This document shows, one piece after another, positions 9,247-17,188 of a stretch of 64,000 bases of DNA. The stretch is from assembly GCF_014349235.1 (NCBI RefSeq), contig NZ_JACSOH010000005.1:1-64000 (forward strand), written 5' to 3'. Each line of letters begins with the position of its first letter. The first letter of the stretch is position 1. The notes under the pieces are model-generated. The model did no database searches. It was not told the origin of the DNA and saw only the letters and a program-made list of their open reading frames with translations. Origin of the DNA: Cytophaga sp. FL35 (GTDB lineage: Bacteria > Bacteroidota > Bacteroidia > Flavobacteriales > Flavobacteriaceae). Both the position numbers and the translations under genes were made by a program.

Positions 9247-9268
9247 TTGGTTATATTTTTTAGTTTTG
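9239..9268 (+). promoter_or_regulatory. Promoter of the DUF6807 gene
   Basis: TTG at 9239-9241, a 19-base spacer and TAGTTTTG at 9261-9268 fit the Bacteroidota promoter form TTG-N(17-23)-TAnnTTTG. The -33 element lies within the palindrome given above. The leader would be about 50 bases. Confidence 0.6.
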
Positions 9269-9322
9269 CTAAATAACTAAGTTATTGTCCTTTACCTTGA
9301 GGTTATTTCAATAAGAAAGAAA

Positions 9323-10594
9323 ATGTATAATACGCTAACATTAATAAGAACTTATTTAGAAAAGTTTATTCTATATTTCCTTGCAACTATTGTTTTTCTT
9401 TCAGCATCTTGCGAAAAAGAAAAGTCTTTAGTGTTCACAGTTGCAAAAGGCAATGGAATTCCTTTAAACCAACCTCGGTTTGTAGAAGAAAATGAACTCA
9501 AAGCCAAGGGATTGGAATTGGATAGTTCATTGGTTTTGGTAACAGCAAACGGTAATGAATTACCTTACCAAAAAGATGATGGTAAATTATGGTTTATTGC
9601 TGGAAAAGGTGATGTAAGCTCCTTTAAATTTATCAATAAACAGGGTACGCTTCCAAAAGGTAATCCTTTTAATGTTGAAAAGGAGTCCGGAGATTTGACC
9701 GTTCAATTGAATGGAAAGTCGGCCGTATCTTATAGATATGGAATGACATATCCACCAGGGGGTGTAGATTCCCTTTATAAAAAATCTGGCTACGTTCACC
9801 CAATTATCACTCCTAAAGGCGACACCTTGACCAGGATCCAACCTGAGGATCATTACCATCATTACGGTCTTTGGGGTCCTTGGACACACACGCAGGTTGA
9901 TGGGCAACGCGTAGATTTTTGGAACCTCAAGGAAGGAATGGGCACCGTTCTTTTTAAAGATTTTAAAGGGGATACTTCGGGCAAGTTGTTTTCCTCTTTT
10001 ACCGCGACCCAAGAGCATATTGACTTTAAAACCCAAGAAAAGCCTCAAATCGCCTTGAATGAGGATGTAACGATAAAGATTTGGGATATCAATAGACCGG
10101 ACCGGTATATGTTCGATTATATCACTAACTTTAGTTCCCCCTTAAAAAAAGGCATCCTCTTTGAGGCATACCGTTACGGAGGTGGATTGGGCCTAAGGTT
10201 TCATGAACGTTTAAAAGCTGATAATTGCACAGTACTTACGTCAGAAGGAAATGATCGTGCTTCGGCAGATGGCACCAACGCAAAATGGTGTATTGTAACT
10301 GGGGAATCAACGGATGGAAAAGGTACCAGTGGTATATTGTTTCTAAGTCATCCAACCAACAGGAACCATCCGGAGCCTATGCGAATTTGGCCTTTGGATG
10401 CCAATGGAGGAAGAGGCGATATGTTTTTTGAATTTTGCCCTATACGCCACGAAGAATGGAAAATTGAACCTAACCAACAATACGGGTTAACCTATAGAAT
10501 GATAGTCTTTGATGGGGAGTTAACCGCCCAAGAGGCAGAAACATACTGGCAACATTTTGCCAATGAACCACAAATTGAAGTAACCAAGAATTAA
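9323..10594 (+). CDS. DUF6807 (PmoA-like) family lipoprotein
   Basis: 423 residues with a lipoprotein signal ending in LSASC (Cys about 31). The protein matches the DUF6807/'PmoA' family by the histidine-rich core PEDHYHHYGLWGPWTH (about residues 173-188), preceded by GYVHPIITPKGD, and by the late stretch HPTNRNHPEPMRIWP. Despite the PmoA label these are not methane monooxygenases; they are found beside Gfo/Idh/MocA genes and resemble lyase/epimerase-type sandwich folds, and their reaction is not settled. The gene starts the rightward operon with the next oxidoreductase (12-base gap) and is the likely target of the divergent LacI regulator. Confidence 0.8.
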   Translation: MYNTLTLIRTYLEKFILYFLATIVFLSASCEKEKSLVFTVAKGNGIPLNQPRFVEENELKAKGLELDSSLVLVTANGNELPYQKDDGKLWFIAGKGDVSSFKFINKQGTLPKGNPFNVEKESGDLTVQLNGKSAVSYRYGMTYPPGGVDSLYKKSGYVHPIITPKGDTLTRIQPEDHYHHYGLWGPWTHTQVDGQRVDFWNLKEGMGTVLFKDFKGDTSGKLFSSFTATQEHIDFKTQEKPQIALNEDVTIKIWDINRPDRYMFDYITNFSSPLKKGILFEAYRYGGGLGLRFHERLKADNCTVLTSEGNDRASADGTNAKWCIVTGESTDGKGTSGILFLSHPTNRNHPEPMRIWPLDANGGRGDMFFEFCPIRHEEWKIEPNQQYGLTYRMIVFDGELTAQEAETYWQHFANEPQIEVTKN

Positions 10595-10606
10595 ATATAA
10601 AGAAGA

Positions 10607-11983
10607 ATGCAACGTAGAAAATTCATTAACAGAACCGCATTGGGTACCGCCGCAATGGTGGGTTTTCCAACTATTGTTCCCGCAAACGTTTTAGGAAAAG
10701 ATGCGCCTAGTAATAAGATAAACATTGGTCAAATAGGATGCGGCCGTATTGCCCGTAGCCATGATATTCACGATACCATTAGATTTGATCAAACCAAGTA
10801 TATAGCTGTATGTGATGTAGATTCCAAACGTGCGGACGATGCCAAAGTTTTGGTAGATTCTTTTTATCAAAAGAAACTTGATAAAAAGAAGTACAATAGC
10901 ACTAGAGTGTACGAGGATTATAAGGAAATGTTGATGGACAAGGATATTGATGCAGTTGTTATCAGTACTCCAGACCACTGGCACTCCCAACCGGCAATGG
11001 AAGCGGCTTATGCCGGTAAGGATATTTATCTTCAAAAACCCACTTCGTTGACGGTTAGGGAAGGTCAGCAATTACGAAAGGCCGTACAAGATACGGGTGT
11101 TATTCTTCAAGTTGGTACCCAGCAAAGGGCCATGCCACAATTTAGGGTTGCAGCAGAGTTAGTAAGAAATGGACGTATTGGAAAGATACATACCGTAAAA
11201 ATAGGGTTACCGGGCGACCCTGCCGGTCCAGAGGCTCCTGCAATGCCGGTACCGGAAAACCTAAATTTTGATATGTGGTTGGGTTCTACCCCAGAAGTAC
11301 CCTATACGGAAATCGGGGTACATCCACAAGATGGGTATAGTAGGCCGGGTTGGTTGAGAATTAGGAATTACGGTGCGGGAATGATCACTGGATGGGGCCA
11401 ACACCATTATGATTCGGCTGCTTGGGGGATGAATACGGAATTAACAGGACCAAAATCGGTAGAGGCGCTTGCCGAATTTCCAAAATCAGGTCTGTGGAAC
11501 GTTCATGGAGATTTCTTTGTAAAGCATGAATATGATAACGGAATGACTGTTTATACCAGTGGAGGTTATACCAATGGAATTAAATACATTGGCGAAGATG
11601 GTTGGATTTTTGTTTCTCGTGGAGATTATCAAGCTTCGGCTTCCGATCCCGTGGATAAGGAAAAAAGTTCTAAGGCTTTAAATGCCTCGGACCCCAAAAT
11701 ATTGGAATCCGTAATAGGTGGGAACGAAATCCACCTAGAAAAAATAGACGATCAACATGGTAACTGGTTGGATTGTATAAAAACAAGAAAACAACCAATA
11801 TCAGATATAGAGAAAGGGCATAAGGCATGTGTAATTTGCTTGATAAGTGATATAGCCATGCAATTTGACCGAAAATTGGAATGGGATCCCGAAAAAGAGG
11901 AATTCATTAATGACGATGAAGCCAACGCCATGCTACGTAGGGAGCAAAGAAAACCCTATGGTACAGATTATGTACAGGCCTAA
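10607..11983 (+). CDS. Tat-exported Gfo/Idh/MocA family oxidoreductase
   Basis: 458 residues. The N-terminus has a twin-arginine signal (QRRKFINRTALG, then a short hydrophobic stretch to about residue 28), so the enzyme is exported folded with its NAD(P) already bound. The Rossmann motif is INIGQIGCGRIARSHD (about residues 38-53); the family's active-site lysine motif is QKPTSL in place of EKP; STPDHWHSQPAM is typical. Family members oxidise sugars or cyclitols, or act as glycosidases through a 3-keto intermediate with recycled cofactor. Export with bound NAD favours the redox-neutral 3-keto mechanism. It follows the DUF6807 gene by 12 bases and ends before a terminator at 12003. Confidence 0.9.
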   Translation: MQRRKFINRTALGTAAMVGFPTIVPANVLGKDAPSNKINIGQIGCGRIARSHDIHDTIRFDQTKYIAVCDVDSKRADDAKVLVDSFYQKKLDKKKYNSTRVYEDYKEMLMDKDIDAVVISTPDHWHSQPAMEAAYAGKDIYLQKPTSLTVREGQQLRKAVQDTGVILQVGTQQRAMPQFRVAAELVRNGRIGKIHTVKIGLPGDPAGPEAPAMPVPENLNFDMWLGSTPEVPYTEIGVHPQDGYSRPGWLRIRNYGAGMITGWGQHHYDSAAWGMNTELTGPKSVEALAEFPKSGLWNVHGDFFVKHEYDNGMTVYTSGGYTNGIKYIGEDGWIFVSRGDYQASASDPVDKEKSSKALNASDPKILESVIGGNEIHLEKIDDQHGNWLDCIKTRKQPISDIEKGHKACVICLISDIAMQFDRKLEWDPEKEEFINDDEANAMLRREQRKPYGTDYVQA

Positions 11984-12002
11984 AATTAATTTTATGATTT
12001 AT

Positions 12003-12038
12003 AAAACACCTCCCAGTTCACGGAGGTGTTTTATTTTT
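12003..12038 (+). terminator. Intrinsic terminator after the first Gfo/Idh/MocA gene
   Basis: Perfect 11-bp stem AAAACACCTCC / GGAGGTGTTTT (12003-12013 and 12022-12032) with an 8-base loop, followed by ATTTTT. It separates the first oxidoreductase gene from the second. Confidence 0.9.
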
Positions 12039-12043
12039 AAACG

Positions 12044-12051
12044 TACCTTTG
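12044..12051 (+). promoter_or_regulatory. -7 promoter element of the second oxidoreductase gene
   Basis: TACCTTTG matches TAnnTTTG exactly, just after the terminator and 37 bases before the start codon at 12089. No clear -33 TTG at the usual distance is seen. Confidence 0.55.
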
Positions 12052-12088
12052 AAAGTAATTCAAAAAACACTGAAAATTACATATACTA

Positions 12089-13465
12089 ATGAAGCAATTC
12101 GCATCTCTTTTATGCGCGGTAATTCTATTTTCCTGTGCCGAAGAAAAGAAAACTCAAGAACCTAGTAATAAAGAATTATCCAGCAAAGTGAAATTAATGA
12201 CATTGGATCCAGGGCATTTTCATGCGGCTTTGGTACATAAGAAAATGTATCCCCAAGTAGATTCTACCATTTACCTGTTTGCTCCGGAAGGACCGGAGGT
12301 CAACGACTTTTTAAGTAAAATAGAAGCTTATAATACGAGGGACGAAGCTCCTACTCAATGGACTGTAGAAAGCAAATTTGGACAGGATTATTTGGAGCAG
12401 ATGATAGCCGATAAACCCGGAAACGTTATGATAGTTGCCGGAAAGAACTCTAAAAAAATCGATTATGTGCTAGCCGCGGTAAAGGCAGGTTTAAATGTAT
12501 ATGCAGATAAGCCATTGGTGATCAATCCAGAAGGTTTTGGAAAACTAAAGGAGGCCTTTAAGGTTGCCAAGGAGAACAATGTGCTCATATATGATATTAT
12601 GACGGAGCGTTTTGAATCTACTACCATGATGCAAAAATTACTTTCTACCATGCCCGGTATTTTTGGTGAACTAACAGATGGAACCGTGGAGGAACCGGCT
12701 ATTAGTAAGGAAAGTGTGCATCATTTTTTTAAATATGTGAGTGGTAATCCCTTAGTGAGACCGGCCTGGTTTTTTGATGTAAACGAAGAAGGGGAAGGTA
12801 TCGTGGATGTGACCACACATTTGGTAGATTTGGTACAGTGGGAGGCTTTTCCGGGCGAGATAATAGATACTGCCAACGTTGAAATGGTCAAGGCCAAAAG
12901 ATGGCCAACCATTTTATCTCCGGAGGAATTCAATAAGGTGACCGGATTGGAAGAATACCCAGAATACTTAAGTAAGGATTTAAAAGATGACGACCTTCAT
13001 GTTTTTGCCAATGGTGAAATGGTATATAAAATAAACGGGAAGTTTGCCAAGGTTTCCGTTATCTGGAACTATCAGGCTCCAGAAGGAACTGGGGACACGC
13101 ACTATAGTATTATGCGAGGTACCAAAAGTGATTTGATTATCAAGCAAGGCGAAGCGGAAGGTTATAAACCTATTCTTTACGTAGAGCCAAAAGAGGCAGA
13201 AGGATTTGAAGAGATTTTAAATGAGGCTGTTAATGGTAAAGTACAGGATGAATTTGCGGGAACCAGTGTCGAAAAAATGGAAGATGGTACTTTTAAAATT
13301 GCAATCCCAGAGGAATTTAAAATTGGTCATGAAGCCCATTTTGGACAAGTAACGGAAAACTTCTTGAAATACTATGAGGCTGGAAAACTTCCGGAGTGGG
13401 AGGTTCCTAATATGATATCTAAGTATTACACCACCATAGAAGGGTACAAAATGACCCAAGAATAG
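12089..13465 (+). CDS. Gfo/Idh/MocA-like lipoprotein with oxidoreductase C-terminal domain
   Basis: 458 residues; lipoprotein signal ending in ILFSC, with acidic residues right after the cysteine (CAEEK), a feature seen in surface-exported Bacteroidota lipoproteins. The N-terminal half is a Rossmann-like domain, but the usual glycine-rich GxGxxG loop is replaced by LDPGHFHAALV (about residues 43-53). The active-site strand YADKPLVI keeps the DKP lysine. The C-terminal half fits the 'putative oxidoreductase C-terminal' domain (PF16490), with GIVDVTTHLVDLVQWEAF. It may use NAD in an altered way or have lost redox activity. It has its own promoter and sits at the end of the catabolic locus, converging with the DUF4268 gene with a 2-base gap. 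Confidence 0.85.
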   Translation: MKQFASLLCAVILFSCAEEKKTQEPSNKELSSKVKLMTLDPGHFHAALVHKKMYPQVDSTIYLFAPEGPEVNDFLSKIEAYNTRDEAPTQWTVESKFGQDYLEQMIADKPGNVMIVAGKNSKKIDYVLAAVKAGLNVYADKPLVINPEGFGKLKEAFKVAKENNVLIYDIMTERFESTTMMQKLLSTMPGIFGELTDGTVEEPAISKESVHHFFKYVSGNPLVRPAWFFDVNEEGEGIVDVTTHLVDLVQWEAFPGEIIDTANVEMVKAKRWPTILSPEEFNKVTGLEEYPEYLSKDLKDDDLHVFANGEMVYKINGKFAKVSVIWNYQAPEGTGDTHYSIMRGTKSDLIIKQGEAEGYKPILYVEPKEAEGFEEILNEAVNGKVQDEFAGTSVEKMEDGTFKIAIPEEFKIGHEAHFGQVTENFLKYYEAGKLPEWEVPNMISKYYTTIEGYKMTQE

Positions 13466-13467
13466 GT

Positions 13468-13899
13468 TTAAGAGCTTAAAATTTCCTTGAAATCTGTAAA
13501 AAAAGTTTCAAGGTGCAACATAGATACACTTAAAAACACCATGGTTTCTTGCCAGGTGTTTTTATTGTGTATGGAAACATTTTCCTTCATCACAAACACT
13601 CTGGAGATTTCCTTTCCGTTCTCTAGAAAATAAATGTCTTCAAATTGGGCGTTGGGCAAATAGTCTTCTGAAGTTAAGAGGGACCTTAGGGATTGTATTT
13701 TTTCCCAAAGTTCTATGCGTCTTTCAAGGTCATCGGTTTCTACATCCAATAGAACCATCGCCTTCTTTGTGTCAAAATGAAATTTAAGGCTCAGTCCTTT
13801 TATTTTTGTATTGTATAAGATCCATTTTTTTGGATATGACTTTCCAAAAGCAATCCAAAACTCTTCTCTTAATTTTTTTGACTCCTCCCTGCTGAACAT
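13468..13899 (-). CDS. DUF4268 domain protein
   Basis: 143 residues, cytoplasmic, no signal or membrane segment. The whole protein fits DUF4268: FWIAFGKSYPKKWILYNT at the N-terminus, KFHFDTKKAMVLLDVE in the middle and a helical C-terminus. The function is unknown; the fold resembles PD-(D/E)XK-like C-terminal domains in some restriction proteins, but the family's small members have no proven activity. Its start codon directly abuts the stop codon of the ZIP transporter gene, so the two are cotranscribed. Confidence 0.8.
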   Translation of the reverse strand: MFSREESKKLREEFWIAFGKSYPKKWILYNTKIKGLSLKFHFDTKKAMVLLDVETDDLERRIELWEKIQSLRSLLTSEDYLPNAQFEDIYFLENGKEISRVFVMKENVSIHNKNTWQETMVFLSVSMLHLETFFTDFKEILSS

Positions 13900-14571
13900 T
13901 TAGATGAAATAAGCGAATAGAATTCCTAAAATTATAACAAAGATTTTCCTTAGGTTAAATGAATGGCCTTCAGAGCTTTCGAAAAGAATAACGGTAGAAA
14001 TATGCAAAAACACCCCAATGACCAAAGCGGTTATAGGAACGTAAAACTCCCGTACCCAATTGGCGTTGGAAGCAATAAAACTTCCTAAAGGTGTCATTAA
14101 AGAAAATAGTCCTACAAATAATAATGCCTTCTGGAAAGCTATTTTAGAGTTGAGCAAAAAGATACTTAATATGATGGCAATAGGTATTTTATGGATCAAA
14201 ACGCCATAAAGCATCGTATGGTGATGACCAATGGGAAAACCCTCCAAAAAGGAGTGGATACACAAACTTAAAAATATGGACCAGGGAAAACCACTTTTTT
14301 CATGATTGATGTGTACATGGCCGTGTTCCGCACCCTTGCTAAAAAACTCAAGAAAAATTTGTAAAAGTATGCCTAGCATTACAAAAACACCCACCGTTTT
14401 GGAATCTGTTTTTTCGTAAACGGATGGAAACAGTTCAAAAATGGTCAAAGCGAGCAAAAAGGCTCCGCTAAAGGCCAATACCAGCTTAAAATGATTTTTG
14501 TTGGCAGGTTTAACCGTATAAACAAAGACAAAGCTTAATAGGACTCCAAGTATTAAAAGTAGGTAGGTCAT
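13900..14571 (-). CDS. ZIP family metal transporter
   Basis: 223 residues and about eight membrane helices. The metal-binding helices IV and V are recognisable from HSFLEGFPIG and HKIPIAI, and a histidine-rich loop (EHGHVHINHE) lies before helix IV, as in many ZIP importers. Expected role: uptake of zinc or another divalent metal into the cytoplasm. The downstream DUF4268 gene follows with no gap. It is divergent from the RlmL-type methyltransferase gene. Substrate specificity cannot be read from the sequence. Confidence 0.88.
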   Translation of the reverse strand: MTYLLLILGVLLSFVFVYTVKPANKNHFKLVLAFSGAFLLALTIFELFPSVYEKTDSKTVGVFVMLGILLQIFLEFFSKGAEHGHVHINHEKSGFPWSIFLSLCIHSFLEGFPIGHHHTMLYGVLIHKIPIAIILSIFLLNSKIAFQKALLFVGLFSLMTPLGSFIASNANWVREFYVPITALVIGVFLHISTVILFESSEGHSFNLRKIFVIILGILFAYFI

Positions 14572-14694
14572 GAATTTTGATGCGGACGGGATAATGTATC
14601 GAATGCTCTTGGTCGGTATGAGGGAGAAAAACTTTCTTACCTCCCGAGGTGTACGAAATAGCCCAAAATCTTAAGGTTTGGGCCAAAATTAACC

Positions 14695-14702
14695 TATTTT
14701 TG
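14695..14702 (+). promoter_or_regulatory. -7 promoter element of the RlmL-type gene
   Basis: TATTTTTG matches TAnnTTTG exactly, 19 bases before the ATG at 14722, giving a leader of about 12 bases. The nearest upstream TTTG (14677) is only 14 bases away, shorter than usual. Confidence 0.55.
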
Positions 14703-14721
14703 CAACTTTCATGTCGTTTTT

Positions 14722-15903
14722 ATGAGTGCAAATTTTAAAATGGTGGCCAAGACTTTATTTGGCCTAGAGGAAATACTAGCTAAGGAAATACGGAATATAG
14801 GTGGTGGTAACGTTGCCATTGGAACTAGAAGCGTCTCATTTGAGGGAGATACCGGCTTTATGTACAAGGCCAATCTGTGCCTAAGAACGGCCATGAAAAT
14901 TATAAAACCCATCCATTCGTTCCCGGTGAGGTCTGAGAAAGAGCTTTATCAGCGAGTTTATGCCATGGACTGGGAAGAATACCTATCGGTAGATACAACT
15001 TTTGCTATAGATTCAACCGTACATTCAGATAATTTTTCACATTCTCTATATGTGTCCCAAAAAGTGAAAGATGCCATTGTGGACAAGTTTAGGGATACGG
15101 AGGGCAAGCGCCCCAGTGTGGATGTAAAGTTCCCGGACGTACGTATCAATATCCATATTCATAAGGACTTTTGCAATGTATCCTTGGATAGTTCCGGAAG
15201 GTCATTGCACCAAAGGGGATATAGGACAGCTACCAATATTGCCCCCATTAACGAAGTGCTTGCAGCGGGATTGTTATTACTTAGTGGATGGGACGGCCAA
15301 TCTGATTTTCTGGACCCTATGTGCGGTAGCGGAACTATGTTAACGGAGGCGGCCATGATCGCTTGTAACATACCGGTAAATATTAATAGGAAGGAGTTTG
15401 CCTTTGAAAAATGGAAAGATTTTGATGAGGAGCTCTTTAATAAGATTGTTGAGGTCTGCCTAAACAAAACAAGGGAGTTCCACCATAAAATAGTGGGCTA
15501 TGATAAGGCGCCTTCGGCTATTAGAAAAAGCTTGGAGAATATAAAGAATGCCAACTTATCCGAATATATAACCGTTGAAAGAAAAAATTTCTTTGAGACG
15601 GAGAAGTTTAATGATGGCCCCTTGCACATGGTTTTTAACCCTCCGTATGGGGAACGTTTAAATCGGAGGGACTTGGATTCCGATTTTGATGTGGAAGCCT
15701 TTTATGCCGATATTGGTGATACCCTTAAAAGGGAATATCCGGGCACTATTGCTTGGTTTATCACCTCCAACCTTGAGGCTTTAAAACATGTTGGATTACG
15801 GCCTTCCAGAAAAATCAAGGTTTATAACAGTCATCTAGAGTCTAGATTGGTGAAGTATGAAATGTACGAAGGCAGCAAAAAAGCAAAATATCAGTCCAAA
15901 TAG
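14722..15903 (+). CDS. rlmL: THUMP-domain 23S rRNA guanine-N2 methyltransferase (RlmL type)
   Basis: 393 residues, cytoplasmic. The THUMP RNA-binding domain covers about residues 45-160 and a class I SAM methyltransferase domain the rest, with motif I DPMCGSGTMLTEAA (about 196-209) and motif IV NPPYGERL (about 305-312), the NPPY form expected for amino-group methylation of guanine. In E. coli RlmL is fused to RlmK in a protein of about 700 residues; here only the RlmL half is present, which is usual in Bacteroidota. The predicted product is m2G at 23S position 2445. The gene has its own promoter and converges with the DUF6048 gene 24 bases downstream. Confidence 0.88.
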   Translation: MSANFKMVAKTLFGLEEILAKEIRNIGGGNVAIGTRSVSFEGDTGFMYKANLCLRTAMKIIKPIHSFPVRSEKELYQRVYAMDWEEYLSVDTTFAIDSTVHSDNFSHSLYVSQKVKDAIVDKFRDTEGKRPSVDVKFPDVRINIHIHKDFCNVSLDSSGRSLHQRGYRTATNIAPINEVLAAGLLLLSGWDGQSDFLDPMCGSGTMLTEAAMIACNIPVNINRKEFAFEKWKDFDEELFNKIVEVCLNKTREFHHKIVGYDKAPSAIRKSLENIKNANLSEYITVERKNFFETEKFNDGPLHMVFNPPYGERLNRRDLDSDFDVEAFYADIGDTLKREYPGTIAWFITSNLEALKHVGLRPSRKIKVYNSHLESRLVKYEMYEGSKKAKYQSK

Positions 15904-15927
15904 GGCTGTACTTTTTCCAATTTACAT

Positions 15928-16716
15928 CTATTTGTCTTTAGGTACGGGCTTTTTATCCGCAGGGCGGTTTGCTTTCTTGTAGAGGGGAATTAAATAGGAA
16001 ATAGAGTAATTGTAACCTACGCCAAAACGACTTCCATCCGTAACTTTATTGAAGCCTGGTATAAATAGGTTCTTAAAATTATCGGGATCCTTATTGGTAA
16101 CTAAAAATCCCAGCCTTGCACTGGCCCCCAAATATAGGTTTTTGAACAATTCCGCCTTTATACCAACTACAAACTCTAGCCAGGAGGCATTGAGATTACC
16201 AAATTTGCCAATTTGTTCCGATCCGGGTGTAAAATCATTAGGGCTCCAATAGCGGTCCGTATTGAAAATTTTATAGTTGTTGAGGGTCTGGCTAAAAGTA
16301 CTAAATGCATAGCGACCGCCAATATATATCATATTTTGCTCTCCGTACCAGTTGCCGTAAGTGTTGTAGTCAATTCCTAGCTTTAGATAACTTCCAGAAG
16401 CGGTAAAATCATAAAGGTCACCTGAGATATCCTCAATGGTACTGCCCAATGGCACGCCTATGGTTTTTTTCTCATTGCCCAGTTCCGCTGCCAAATATAA
16501 CTTTTGGGTTAAGCGATAGTCCGCTACCACTTCAAGTCCCGTATAGTTTTCCTCCAAGAAAGAGATGAGGGGTCTGCTTAAATCTACCCCAACCCGTAAC
16601 CCATAGGATTGTTTGTAGGTCACCGTGTCCTTTTTGTTGAGGTCTATAGGTTTCTCTTGGGCATTTGTACCCAATACCCACATAACCATTATGGCGCTAA
16701 TGAAGAATCTTAACAT
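15928..16716 (-). CDS. DUF6048 family exported protein
   Basis: 262 residues with a signal peptide ending at NAQ. After it come alternating amphipathic strands (KLYLAAELGNEKKT, MIYIGGRYAFSTF, LYLGASARLGFLV) that look like an outer-membrane beta-barrel. This pattern and the gene neighbourhood match DUF6048, a flavobacterial family of unknown function. The gene overlaps the DUF6452 gene by 20 bases and belongs to the rlmD operon. The C-terminal tail is lysine/proline-rich. Confidence 0.8.
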   Translation of the reverse strand: MLRFFISAIMVMWVLGTNAQEKPIDLNKKDTVTYKQSYGLRVGVDLSRPLISFLEENYTGLEVVADYRLTQKLYLAAELGNEKKTIGVPLGSTIEDISGDLYDFTASGSYLKLGIDYNTYGNWYGEQNMIYIGGRYAFSTFSQTLNNYKIFNTDRYWSPNDFTPGSEQIGKFGNLNASWLEFVVGIKAELFKNLYLGASARLGFLVTNKDPDNFKNLFIPGFNKVTDGSRFGVGYNYSISYLIPLYKKANRPADKKPVPKDK

Positions 16717-17188
16717 GTGCCGAGAATGTATTTTCTATAGTAGTGGTAACCAATCTTATTTCTTTGATCCAGAGACTGTCAATGGGTTCGTTTACGTTAG
16801 TAGCCAAATTATCATAATTAACAATGTAACCGCAGGCTCTAGATTGGTACAACTCCCTTGTTTCATAATTAAAAGTAAGGGTGTCTATATTTTTATCATC
16901 AATTGATGTTTGCCTAGAAAGTATAAATGAGGTGGTATTGGAGTCTACCCGTAAAGGCAAGACAATGGAATCCAAGGAAACGTTGTCTATAGTGTCCTGT
17001 ACGCCTTCGGGCAAAAGTCCGCTAACAATCAGATTTTGAGCCTCCTTTGTTTGCGTCGTATCTATAATGTCATAAAATCGAATGACCAGATTTGGAGTAT
17101 CGGCATCTACACAGATGTCATCTTTTTCGCAGGCAGCGAAGGATAGGATGCCTGCGCAAAGTAAGACTACGATTCTTAATTTATTCAT
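16697..17188 (-). CDS. DUF6452 family lipoprotein
   Basis: 163 residues; signal peptide ending in lipobox SFAAC, followed by EKDD, an acidic stretch near the cysteine as in surface-exported Bacteroidota lipoproteins. The rest is beta-rich with no catalytic motif. It fits DUF6452, which is regularly found between rlmD and a DUF6048 gene in Flavobacteriaceae. It overlaps rlmD by 8 bases and DUF6048 by 20, so the three are one transcript. A joint role with the barrel protein is plausible but unproven. Confidence 0.8.
   Translation of the reverse strand: MNKLRIVVLLCAGILSFAACEKDDICVDADTPNLVIRFYDIIDTTQTKEAQNLIVSGLLPEGVQDTIDNVSLDSIVLPLRVDSNTTSFILSRQTSIDDKNIDTLTFNYETRELYQSRACGYIVNYDNLATNVNEPIDSLWIKEIRLVTTTIENTFSAHVKILH

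Noticed and set aside
9323-10594. Methane oxygenase (PmoA) function for the DUF6807 gene
   Set aside because: It is a soluble exported lipoprotein without the membrane helices and copper sites of methane monooxygenase; the family label is historical.
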